Source: an uncultured Bacteroidales bacterium
GTDB lineage: Bacteria > Bacteroidota > Bacteroidia > Bacteroidales > Muribaculaceae
Direction: 5' to 3'
Assembly: GCA_947175575.1 (NCBI GenBank)
Contig: CAMWNG010000016.1
Coordinates: forward strand, 1-33,128
Length of the DNA stretch: 33,128 nucleotides
The stretch's first letter is position 1. Each line of letters starts with the position of its first letter. A program made the position numbers and the translations under genes. Below, piece by piece: positions 26,946 through 33,128 of the stretch. Below the pieces are notes generated by a model, which saw only the letters and a list, made by a program, of their open reading frames with translations, was not told the origin of the DNA and made no database searches.

Positions 26946-28351
26946 CCCTGGGTGTAAGTGTAGAGTGCTGTCGGAACAAAATGTAAAGAGCCACACTCCA
27001 TGGATCTTGCACCGGTTTCAGTGATTGAGGTTACAACCGCACGTGACAAACTGTTTGTAGACATAAAAGTCAGCAAAGATTTCAGCTCGGAGGGCTGTTT
27101 GAAGTATCTGTCACTCCATTTTATTTCCAAAGCTCTGTCGGGTTTTTGAGAGAGCGAGTCAAGTCTTACAAAATCGACTTCACCGTTTTGACGTCCTTTT
27201 TTCCAGTTGGCATAATACAGATCTTCGGTTCTCTGGCAGAATTGACTGAAAACAGCTGTTTCTACAAGATGATTGAAAGCGGTATCCGATTGCCCGACAG
27301 GTGAAAAAACAGCAGCGAATACCGATGGATTGGTCACATAGATTTTAAATGTAGTAACCCTTTGGAATCGTCTTGCATTTTCATCGACTTTATGAAGCAC
27401 CTTGATTAAGAAAGCTGATTCAAGATAATCTATATATTTTCTGATGGTTTCTTTCCTTATTCCAGATTCCTTGGATAGATCTTCGTATGAAAATTCTTCG
27501 CCTGTACGGAAAACTATATGGATAAATAGCCTGTAAAGATCCCTTGTATCGCCTATTCCATATAGACCGGGTAAATCTTTGAGCAGTACTTTATCCACTA
27601 TGTCTTCTTTTATGTAACGTCCGGGATTCCGGCGTAGCTGTAGAGAATATACCACTTCCGGATAGCCACCGAAGTTGATGTAATCTATGAATTTTTCATT
27701 CAGTTTAGTGATGTCTACAGCGTCATAACCTTGTGTTTCTTTTCCGAACCATTCGACTTTTGCAGGGATTACTAAATTTTCCTCACCTACCATAGAGAGA
27801 TATTCGCAGAAAAGTAAAGGAGGAAGCGAGAAGTGAGTGAACCGTCCTGCACCGCTTTCTATAGACTTCATTTTCAATGCCGCCGCGGCTGACCCTGAAG
27901 CTATAAACCGTATATTTCTACGGGTGTCACACAAGACTTTGAGATGGGTTTCCCAATCCTTCAGATATTGGATTTCATCGAAAAATACATAAAAAATACC
28001 ATCTGAGCCATCAGATTTTGCGGCTTTCATAAGCATGTCAACCATATTTTCAAGACTCATCCCACTATAAATGGGTGCGTCCACGCTCAGATAAAGAATT
28101 TTACGTTGTGGTACTCCCGAGTCAAGCAATTCTTTGATAGTGTGGAACATAAGCACGGTCTTGCCTACACGGCGCGGTCCTAACAGAATCACGCTGCGTC
28201 CTTTCGGCAATGATGATACCAGTTCCAAAAACGGCTTGAGGAGCATGCGGGGCTTCATTATATCAAAATCCTCAAAAATTGAACCGGAACTCCACCATGG
28301 ATTATCCACCACCATTCTTCTTAGTATCTGTTCTTCCGGAAAGTTTACCAT
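26927..28351 (-). CDS. AAA+ ATPase with DUF4143 C-terminal domain
   Basis: A 474-residue ATPase of a family that is abundant in Bacteroidales and whose biological role is unsettled. Walker A is GPRRVGKT at residues 58-65 and Walker B is FYVFFDEIQ at 120-128; FIASGSAAAALK carries the sensor-type serine near 152. A winged-helix-like segment (SYEDLSKESGIRKETIRKYI) is at 288-307. The C-terminal domain has the PD-(D/E)xK-like set E364, D393 (NGEVDFV) and E409-x-K411 (ALEIKWSD). It is bracketed by 117-bp direct repeats, and its last codons lie in one of them. It is lower in GC than its neighbours (21 of 60 G+C at 27361-27420, against 38 of 60 at 29581-29640), which suggests acquisition by transfer. 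Alternative roles include a toxin-antitoxin-like or defence component. Confidence 0.88.
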   Translation of the reverse strand: MVNFPEEQILRRMVVDNPWWSSGSIFEDFDIMKPRMLLKPFLELVSSLPKGRSVILLGPRRVGKTVLMFHTIKELLDSGVPQRKILYLSVDAPIYSGMSLENMVDMLMKAAKSDGSDGIFYVFFDEIQYLKDWETHLKVLCDTRRNIRFIASGSAAAALKMKSIESGAGRFTHFSLPPLLFCEYLSMVGEENLVIPAKVEWFGKETQGYDAVDITKLNEKFIDYINFGGYPEVVYSLQLRRNPGRYIKEDIVDKVLLKDLPGLYGIGDTRDLYRLFIHIVFRTGEEFSYEDLSKESGIRKETIRKYIDYLESAFLIKVLHKVDENARRFQRVTTFKIYVTNPSVFAAVFSPVGQSDTAFNHLVETAVFSQFCQRTEDLYYANWKKGRQNGEVDFVRLDSLSQKPDRALEIKWSDRYFKQPSELKSLLTFMSTNSLSRAVVTSITETGARSMECGSLHFVPTALYTYTQGIQSVK

Positions 28352-28372
28352 ATATCAAAAGTTTTTATGGCA

Positions 28373-28402
28373 CAAAGATACAAATAAAAAGTCTTATTTC
28401 AA
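28373..28402 (-). promoter_or_regulatory. ATPase promoter with overlapping palindrome
   Basis: Minus strand: TTG (28400-28402), 19 bases, TATCTTTG (28373-28380). The -33 TTG lies between the arms of an inverted repeat (AGTCTTATTT 28390-28399 and AAATAAGACT 28414-28423), so a protein bound there would cover the promoter. The -33 half belongs to repeat copy B; the -7 half lies outside it. Confidence 0.6.
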
Positions 28403-28506
28403 CAATTTTGTCAAAATAAGACTGTTGCAACCATGCTTATTTTTACATTTTTGTCAAAATAAGCTTTCCTGACCCGTTTTTATGTGCTTATTTTACGCTT
28501 TGGATA
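28390..28506. repeat. 117-bp direct repeat, copy B
   Basis: Second copy of 26829-26945, in the same orientation, between the ATPase start and the 3' end of rnhA (stop at 28510). It keeps a 19-base fragment that matches the ATPase C-terminus plus stop although no gene now precedes it. It also has the same two CTTATTT-N14-AAATAAG units. Four of the seven differences are clustered around 28465-28468. Confidence 0.85.
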
Positions 28507-28509
28507 ACG

Positions 28510-29160
28510 TCATTTCCGGCCGAAGTCAGCCGGAATCTCCCCCCATTTTTCCGTATACCATTTCAAAATAGGATTTGGAATGCTGTGCGAGGCCATCCAT
28601 GCGTCGGCGCGTTCAAGAACCGCACGCAGGGGTGCATTGGCTTCAGTAGGTTGAAGTTTAGTGTTGCTGTGACCGCGGCGCAGCCAGCTGAGCGCTGTCT
28701 TTGAATCGGTATAGATGGGGGTGGAAGTGTCACCTTGCCGGGCAAGCAGCGCGGCTACATGGATCAGGGCGAGGTATTCGCCGATGTTGTTGGTGCCTCC
28801 CTCGTAGGGGCCTCCGTGGAATATTTCTGCGCCGTCGGCCACCCGGACACCGCGGTATTCCATCGGGCCGGGATTACGGCTGCATGCACCGTCGACGGCT
28901 ATAGCGTCGAGGCGTATGCCCGGAATGGTGGTATAATCCGGTTTCTGCCGGTCCTTCATTTTGCGGGCGAGTTCGCGGGCGAAGTTGAGGTGTTCGCGGG
29001 GATCGCCCCGGAAGGCTTCCGTTGCATCATCCTGAGATGTGAAGGCTTTATATTTCGCTTCGGGATAGCCTTCAACCTGCTCGCGACATTCTTCCCAACT
29101 GTCGTAGATGCCGGGAGCACGGCCTTCCCAGACCACATAGAATTTTCGTGTCGCTTTCAT
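28510..29160 (-). CDS. rnhA: Ribonuclease HI with N-terminal viroplasmin-like RNA:DNA-binding domain
   Basis: Cuts the RNA strand of RNA-DNA hybrids (R-loops, Okazaki primers). Residues 1-50 (KFYVVWEGRAPGIYDSWEEC, YKAFTSQDDATEAF) are the small hybrid-binding domain also found in eukaryotic RNase H1. The catalytic domain follows, with acids D90 (IAVDGACSRNPGP), E128 (NNIGEYLALIHV), D152 (IYTDSKTA) and D212 (PADFGRK). All four are present. Length 216 aa suits the Bacteroidetes form. Its first base overlaps the stop of the upstream alanine-dehydrogenase-like gene, so translation is coupled. Its 3' end lies only 3 bases from repeat copy B. Confidence 0.93.
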   Translation of the reverse strand: MKATRKFYVVWEGRAPGIYDSWEECREQVEGYPEAKYKAFTSQDDATEAFRGDPREHLNFARELARKMKDRQKPDYTTIPGIRLDAIAVDGACSRNPGPMEYRGVRVADGAEIFHGGPYEGGTNNIGEYLALIHVAALLARQGDTSTPIYTDSKTALSWLRRGHSNTKLQPTEANAPLRAVLERADAWMASHSIPNPILKWYTEKWGEIPADFGRK

Positions 29161-30338
29161 CAGGTGAATTGCAGGAAAAGGTTTATGTCCACGCTGCGCT
29201 GACCCACCACGCGCGCTATATCGGGATTGACCACACGCCCCAGGAACGTGTATGCCGCCCGACTCAGACCCTGATTGAATTTCAGAGCGTTCGTAAGCCC
29301 GTCACACACCATTATATCGTCGAAGAATGTAAGCAGAGTGTTGCTTAGCGCCATCGCGGAGCTACGGGGTACGGCCGATCCGGCGTTCACGTAGCATACG
29401 CGCAGGCGGTGCAGGGGGCTACACTCGTCGGCGGATGCCCCGGCCAGGTCAACACTTTCGAGCGAGGGAAAAACTTCGCCTGCCGAACGGTCGGTGAGGT
29501 CGAAGGCTATCACTCCGCGTTTCATTTCTGCCACCATGTCGTAGCCTATCTCGACAGGATGGCGTGTGGGTGTGGCTACCACCACATCGGCCGAACGAAG
29601 CGCTGAGGCAAGCACCTTGGGGTGCAGTGCGCTTCCGATCACGCCGTTGCCGAGTTCGAAAATAGCCTTTCGCAGGCGGTAGACATCATTGTCGAACATG
29701 CGCACCGTGGCGCCCAGGCCGGCTGCGGCGCGGGCTGCGGCACGGGCCGCTATACCGGCTCCGAGCACTGTGACTTCGCAAGGCACCACTCCCGGAATTC
29801 CGCCCAGCAGGATTCCCTTGCCGTGCACGGCGTCGGCAAGCAGGGCCGCCGCCAGCGACACGGCGGCATGGCCGTCGATCTCGCTGAGTATGTCGGCGAA
29901 TGGAAAATGACCTTCCGGGTCGCGCACGAGGTCGAGGGCTATGGCTATCACTTTCCGGTTGAGCAATTGCCTGATGGCGCGCTCGCTCTGATGTGCCACA
30001 TGGAGCAGGCTCAGAAGCACTGTGCCCGGACGCAGACACTCGGCATCGCGGGCCGATATCGCCGGCAGATGAATCACGATGTCGGAGGTGAATGCAGTGC
30101 GGCGGTCAGTTATCATGACTCCTACGCGTGCGTAGGCATCATCGCTGAAATGTATCACTTCGGCGGCTCCGGCCTGCATGCGGATTTCAAAACCGCGTTC
30201 CACCAGCAGCGCGGCACCCTCGGGTGTGAGCGGAAAGCGCCGCTCGTTGGGAGTGGCGGCGGACGGCAGTCCTAATGTGAGTTTGCGGCGCCCTGTGGAT
30301 GTGGCGCAGGGCTGCTCTTGAGTGATCGGTTCAGTCAT
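29160..30338 (-). CDS. Divergent alanine dehydrogenase / transhydrogenase-alpha family protein
   Basis: NAD(P)-binding protein of the AlaDH/PntA family, 392 aa. The N-terminal domain begins LGLPSAATPNERRFPLTPEG and keeps the substrate arginine position (NERR, R33/R34) and VLLSLLHVA (H113). The usual KVKEP motif, whose lysine binds substrate in alanine dehydrogenase, reads IVIHLPA here, with H90 at that place. ILLGGIPGVVP near 176-186 and the Rossmann turn VTVLGAGIAARAA at 189-201 are clear. AFDLTDRSAGEVF stands where VAIDQGG is usual. It may not be a true alanine dehydrogenase. It overlaps aroK by 8 bases upstream and rnhA by 1 base downstream. Function in the operon is unknown. Confidence 0.8.
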   Translation of the reverse strand: MTEPITQEQPCATSTGRRKLTLGLPSAATPNERRFPLTPEGAALLVERGFEIRMQAGAAEVIHFSDDAYARVGVMITDRRTAFTSDIVIHLPAISARDAECLRPGTVLLSLLHVAHQSERAIRQLLNRKVIAIALDLVRDPEGHFPFADILSEIDGHAAVSLAAALLADAVHGKGILLGGIPGVVPCEVTVLGAGIAARAAARAAAGLGATVRMFDNDVYRLRKAIFELGNGVIGSALHPKVLASALRSADVVVATPTRHPVEIGYDMVAEMKRGVIAFDLTDRSAGEVFPSLESVDLAGASADECSPLHRLRVCYVNAGSAVPRSSAMALSNTLLTFFDDIMVCDGLTNALKFNQGLSRAAYTFLGRVVNPDIARVVGQRSVDINLFLQFT

Positions 30339-30906
30339 GGGTTCGGTTTTCCGGATATTTCAGAAACTTAACTGTGAAAGCTTTGACGCTTTCGTTTATT
30401 TCATCAGCTGTGTCGAGGTGTGAGGAATCGAAAACAGCATGTGCGCGTGAGTAGTGGGGGCTGCGTGCGGTCATGTCTGCATCGTGCCGTGCGGCGATGC
30501 CTTGGGCGTCGAGTCCGGACATCAGGGGGCGGCGCCCGTCGGCGGCAGCCTCAAGCAGCCGGGCTATGGTGCGCTCGCGCGATGCCCGCAGCCACACGAC
30601 TGTGCCTTCTTTCAGCATCAGGTCCATGTTGGAGCCGTGGCAGGGCGTCCCGCCTCCGCAGCCTATTATGACCGTTCCGGCTGCTGCCCGGGCTGTGTTA
30701 ACGAGTCTTTTCAGTGTATCGGATTCCATAAGGCGGAATTCTTTTTCGCCGTGTCGGGAGAAAATCTCGGATATCGGGCATCCGGCCTCGGCCTCCACTG
30801 CCTTGTCCAGGTCAAAGAATTCAACCCCGGCACTGCCTGCGAGGGCTGTGCCGAGGGTAGTCTTGCCGCAGGCCATATAGCCTGTCAGGAATACGATACG
30901 GGCCAA
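30331..30906 (-). CDS. aroK: Shikimate kinase
   Basis: Phosphorylates shikimate at the 3-OH, the fifth step of the chorismate pathway. The P-loop is GYMACGKTT at residues 9-17. Substrate-binding residues follow in FFDLDKAVEAE (D32, D34), FSRHGEKEFRLME (R58) and IIGCGGGTP near 80-88; the lid arginine is in DGRRPLM. Length 191 aa is slightly long because of a C-terminal extension after the last helix. It begins 9 bases after mscL and its 3' end overlaps the next gene by 8 bases. No other aromatic-pathway gene is in the window. Confidence 0.94.
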   Translation of the reverse strand: MARIVFLTGYMACGKTTLGTALAGSAGVEFFDLDKAVEAEAGCPISEIFSRHGEKEFRLMESDTLKRLVNTARAAAGTVIIGCGGGTPCHGSNMDLMLKEGTVVWLRASRERTIARLLEAAADGRRPLMSGLDAQGIAARHDADMTARSPHYSRAHAVFDSSHLDTADEINESVKAFTVKFLKYPENRTHD

Positions 30907-30915
30907 AACGGCTGA

Positions 30916-31347
30916 TTATTTCTTCTCTTTGAGCAGGTCGCGGATCTCGGTGAGGAGTTCTTCCTGGGTGGGTCCGGCGGGTGCTTCTGGTTCGGGTTCA
31001 GGTTCGGCTTCTTTCTTGCGCATGTTATTCATGACTTTGATAGCCAGGAAGATGCAGAAAGCCACGATGAGGAAGTCGACGATGGTCTGCACGAATGCGC
31101 CCCAGGTGAGGGCAACTTCGGGAGTGATGACTTCTGATGTAGCGCCGTCGATCACTTCCTTCTGGATCACATATTTGTATTCCGAGAAGTTCAGGCCGCC
31201 GGTGAGCACACCGATACCGGGCATGATGATGTCGTTGACCAGTGAAGTCACGATTTTGCCGAAAGCGCCGCCGATGATCACACCGACTGCCATATCGACC
31301 ACATTTCCGCGCATTGCGAATTCTTTGAATTCAGAAAGAAGTTTCAT
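30916..31347 (-). CDS. mscL: Large-conductance mechanosensitive channel
   Basis: Inner-membrane homopentameric channel that opens at high membrane tension and releases solutes during hypo-osmotic shock. MKLLSEFKEFAMRGNVVDMAVGVIIGGAFGKIVTSLVNDIIMP holds the N-terminal amphipathic helix and pore-lining TM1 with its G/A-rich face. TM2 is FVQTIVDFLIVAFCIFLAIK, and the cytoplasmic helix bundle is EELLTEIRDLLKEKK. The linker before the bundle is an unusual EPEPEPEAP run, residues about 116-125. Length 143 aa is typical. First gene of the mscL-aroK-AlaDH-like-rnhA operon; I could not place its promoter. Confidence 0.95.
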   Translation of the reverse strand: MKLLSEFKEFAMRGNVVDMAVGVIIGGAFGKIVTSLVNDIIMPGIGVLTGGLNFSEYKYVIQKEVIDGATSEVITPEVALTWGAFVQTIVDFLIVAFCIFLAIKVMNNMRKKEAEPEPEPEAPAGPTQEELLTEIRDLLKEKK

Positions 31348-31429
31348 GTGATGAGTAGTTATGAAGGGAGATTAATAGTGATTACAATTTATATAATGTT
31401 TCCGGCTCGAAAAAGTTCATGTCCGGAGT

Positions 31430-32500
31430 CTATTCTTTCCATATTCCCACGAGACGTACGGTCTGTACGGGTTGCATGGGATCGTTGGTTATTATCGTGA
31501 TACGTGCGTTGAGCAACCCCCCGGGACATTCGGCCGGGTCGACCGTGACTTTCACTGCGGCACGTTTACCCTTTTTGACGGTGGTGTTTCCGGGAGTGTC
31601 GACGCTGACGCCGCGGTCGGTGGAATAGACGCGTCGTATTTCAAGTGCGGATTGTCCGGCATTGGTTATGTCGAACTGTGCCGACACCGGACCCCTCGAG
31701 CGGTCTATCTCCCCGAGGTCAATCCGGGGTTCCATGGCAGCGATGGGCGACTTCGCCATTTTGTCCGGGGTGACGGATGAGAAGTCCTCTACCACGGTCA
31801 TTGTCACAGGCAGGCTGATGTCATATTCGCCGTCGATGCTGAATTTCACAGAGTCCTCGACCAGACCGTAGAGTGGGCATTTTGTAGAGGTCACGTAGGC
31901 GATGAATGTGGCTTGTTCTCCTGCGCCGATGGTGTCCGGGCTTACGATCACATCGAGCCATTTAGGCGCGCTAACGGTGGTGATGCTCATGGGTCGCTCG
32001 CTCTCGTTATATCCGTTGAAATAGATGGTTTTGAGTCGCCCCTTGGTCACCTCGCCTATCATCATGCCGGGGTTGGCCATCTTCAGGCGGCCGAAGTCGA
32101 CGGGATAGCGACGCGAGACGGTGCCTTCGTCACCTATCACCACGCCTTTGATGTCCAGGCGCGTCTTGGCGGGCACGGTGTTGGTCTCGATATACACTTG
32201 TTTGTTGAAACGGCCGGGGCGTCCCTGAGGGTCGAAACTCACTTCGATATAGGCCGTGTCGCCGGGTGCTATGACTCCGCGGGGATAGCGTGGCTGAGTG
32301 CAGCCGCATGTGGCGCGGGCAGACACCACCGACATGGCTTCAGTGCCCATATTCACCATCGGGAACCGGCATGTGGCGAGGCCGTCGGTCTCCTTTATGG
32401 AACCGAAATCGTGAACCGTGTGCGGAAAGAAAGCTCTGGGCTGTCCCCACACTGCGACTGCCATGCTCACAGCCGCCAGAAAAGAGAAAATTCTGCTCAT
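31430..32500 (-). CDS. DUF1573 secreted protein
   Basis: Exported protein of 356 aa with a signal peptide at residues 1-19 (MSRIFSFLAAVSMAVAVWG). No lipobox cysteine is seen. Residues 24-110 are a DUF1573/Ig-like beta-sandwich: FFPHTVHDFGSIKETDGLAT, then the conserved ARATCGCTQPRYPRGVIAPG. Two further Ig-like segments follow (about 125-235 and 260-356), the last matching the domain again in RIDLGEIDRSRGPVSAQFDI. Such proteins are abundant in Bacteroidales and lie in the periplasm or at the surface; the function is not established. A promoter-like pair at 32505-32536 ends 4 bases before the ATG. It stands alone and is divergent from the Rhs gene. Confidence 0.88.
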   Translation of the reverse strand: MSRIFSFLAAVSMAVAVWGQPRAFFPHTVHDFGSIKETDGLATCRFPMVNMGTEAMSVVSARATCGCTQPRYPRGVIAPGDTAYIEVSFDPQGRPGRFNKQVYIETNTVPAKTRLDIKGVVIGDEGTVSRRYPVDFGRLKMANPGMMIGEVTKGRLKTIYFNGYNESERPMSITTVSAPKWLDVIVSPDTIGAGEQATFIAYVTSTKCPLYGLVEDSVKFSIDGEYDISLPVTMTVVEDFSSVTPDKMAKSPIAAMEPRIDLGEIDRSRGPVSAQFDITNAGQSALEIRRVYSTDRGVSVDTPGNTTVKKGKRAAVKVTVDPAECPGGLLNARITIITNDPMQPVQTVRLVGIWKE

Positions 32501-32504
32501 ACCG

Positions 32505-32536
32505 CAAAATTAGCAATTCACCATCTACCCTCCAAA
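32505..32536 (-). promoter_or_regulatory. Promoter of the DUF1573 gene, almost leaderless
   Basis: Minus strand: TTTG (32533-32536), 20 bases, TAATTTTG (32505-32512). The ATG at 32500 is only 4 bases past the -7 element, so the mRNA would have no or nearly no leader; no later ATG would keep the signal peptide. Confidence 0.5.
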
Positions 32537-32632
32537 TTTTCAGCCGAAAAAGTTGTGTGATGATACCCGGGGAAGCGGTGCTGTACGAAATCAATATGTG
32601 TTTGTTAATATTTATTAAATGTTCTCATAAAA

Positions 32633-32665
32633 TTTGGAATTACCCTAATTCACATCGTATCTTTG
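32633..32665 (+). promoter_or_regulatory. Promoter of the orphan Rhs-core gene
   Basis: TTTG (32633-32636), 21 bases, TATCTTTG (32658-32665). The ATG at 32687 lies 21 bases further. The GGGAGG at 32665-32670 falls at or before the likely transcription start, so it is probably not a ribosome binding site. Confidence 0.6.
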
Positions 32666-32686
32666 GGAGGTGTAAACATTTCCGCC

Positions 32687-33128
32687 ATGAAAACCGGACA
32701 TCATTTCAATATAAAGCGCGATACCATCGTCTCGGAGCGGAAGACTTATACGTCGGATGCGCGGAAATATTACGGCGCGTTCGAGAACCACGGCACATCG
32801 TGGCTTTATCACACTCCCGCCGGATACATCGATCTTGTAAAAAGAAAACACTACTACTACGCTCGCGACTATCAGGGATCTACCCGTGCTGTTTATACCG
32901 CATACGAAGGCCCGACACCCGGCCTCGGCGGACTGAACTCGGCAAGCACCACCGGCGTTCAGCCTCTCGTGGATGTAACTCCGATCACCTATCAGGTAGA
33001 GCAGCGTATGGCTTACTTCCCCTCAGGAATGCCCGTGAACATTTATACCGGTCCGGCCGTCACCGACCGGCTGCACCTCGGCAAACCGTGGATCAACCTT
33101 GACGGCGTAGGACTCTACGACAACTCCG
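32687..33128 (+). CDS. Orphan RHS repeat-associated core protein, truncated by the window end
   Basis: The frame is open from ATG 32687 to the last base (147 codons, incomplete); an in-frame stop at 32606 excludes a longer N-terminus. Residues 26-50 (RKYYGAFENHGTSWLYHTPAG) are a YD-repeat-like piece. HYYYARDYQGSTRAVY at 55-70 and VEQRMAYFPSGMPV at 104-117 are the Rhs core, and DRLHLGKPWINLDGVGLYDNS at 127-147 leads into the conserved end of the core. Full Rhs proteins are far longer and carry a secretion module before this point, so this is a core-plus-C-terminus orphan with its own promoter. In the family a variable, often toxic, domain follows and an immunity gene comes next; both would lie beyond the window. 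A decayed fragment is the alternative. Confidence 0.78.
   Translation, partial: MKTGHHFNIKRDTIVSERKTYTSDARKYYGAFENHGTSWLYHTPAGYIDLVKRKHYYYARDYQGSTRAVYTAYEGPTPGLGGLNSASTTGVQPLVDVTPITYQVEQRMAYFPSGMPVNIYTGPAVTDRLHLGKPWINLDGVGLYDNS

Noticed and set aside
26927-28351. Transposase or IS element
   Set aside because: The protein has Walker A and B motifs and a DUF4143-type C-terminus, no DDE or tyrosine-recombinase motif, and the flanking repeats are direct, 117 bp and partly coding.
26829-28506. CRISPR array suggested by repeated CTTATTT...AAATAAG units
   Set aside because: Only two imperfect adjacent units per copy, no regular unique spacers, no cas genes, and a 1.4-kb gene between the copies.
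30929-31351. 140-residue plus-strand frame over mscL
   Set aside because: Mirror frame of a strongly recognised mscL gene; composition follows the opposite strand's codons.
32290-33102. 270-residue plus-strand frame near the right end
   Set aside because: It runs antisense to the DUF1573 gene and then out of frame with the Rhs-core gene; its residues have low-complexity R-rich composition and no domain.
1-33128. tRNA or rRNA genes
   Set aside because: No T-arm GGTTCGAAT-type sequence with matching acceptor stem and no conserved rRNA segment was seen on either strand, though a covariance-model scan was not possible here.

Overview
The window looks like chromosomal DNA from a member of the Bacteroidales, plausibly Muribaculaceae; the family is inferred and not proven. 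The evidence is: promoter-like pairs TTG-N19-21-TAnnTTTG in front of several genes; almost no Shine-Dalgarno sites and A/T-rich leaders instead; a PorZ-like type IX secretion protein; a DUF1573 surface protein; an RNase H with a viroplasmin-type N-terminal domain; and an Rhs-core fragment of Bacteroidales type. Most of the region is ordinary housekeeping sequence with envelope-polysaccharide genes between.

From 132 to 18269 every gene is on the minus strand. Read in the direction of transcription there are three units. (a) nadA, leuS, rdgB, porZ (18269 to 11329) make NAD precursor, charge leucine, cleanse the nucleotide pool and supply a secretion component. (b) A 173-residue unknown protein, a GT-B glycosyltransferase, a GT2 glycosyltransferase and a membrane acyltransferase (11104 to 7602) look like a small glycan-building operon; a palindromic 195-bp repeat lies just upstream. 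(c) An rlmL-like methyltransferase, purD, a membrane protein, pdxB and three glycosyltransferase-like genes (7517 to 132) are closely spaced or overlapping, behind one good promoter.

Between 18270 and 18812 lies a gene-free, A/T-rich stretch with several DnaA-box-like 9-mers; it is a candidate replication origin. To its right, 18813-22012 (minus) holds an LPS-kinase-like protein, two glycosyltransferases and an alpha/beta hydrolase, probably an LPS-core module. From 22179 to 26786 (plus) come an unknown 168-residue protein, a Na/Pi cotransporter-PhoU protein, rsmA and mgtE.

The most unusual region is 26825-28510. A lower-GC AAA+ ATPase/DUF4143 gene is bracketed by two directly repeated 117-bp copies (7 mismatches by hand alignment). 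Each copy contains the last codons of the ATPase gene plus palindromic units, and the outer copy also supplies the -33 half of the ATPase promoter. This looks like an amplified or mobile ATPase cassette with a possible self-operator. Next, on the minus strand, is a compact mscL-aroK-alanine-dehydrogenase-like-rnhA operon, then a DUF1573 lipid/secreted protein. The window ends inside a plus-strand orphan Rhs-core gene that starts at 32687 with its own promoter and whose variable C-terminus lies outside the window.
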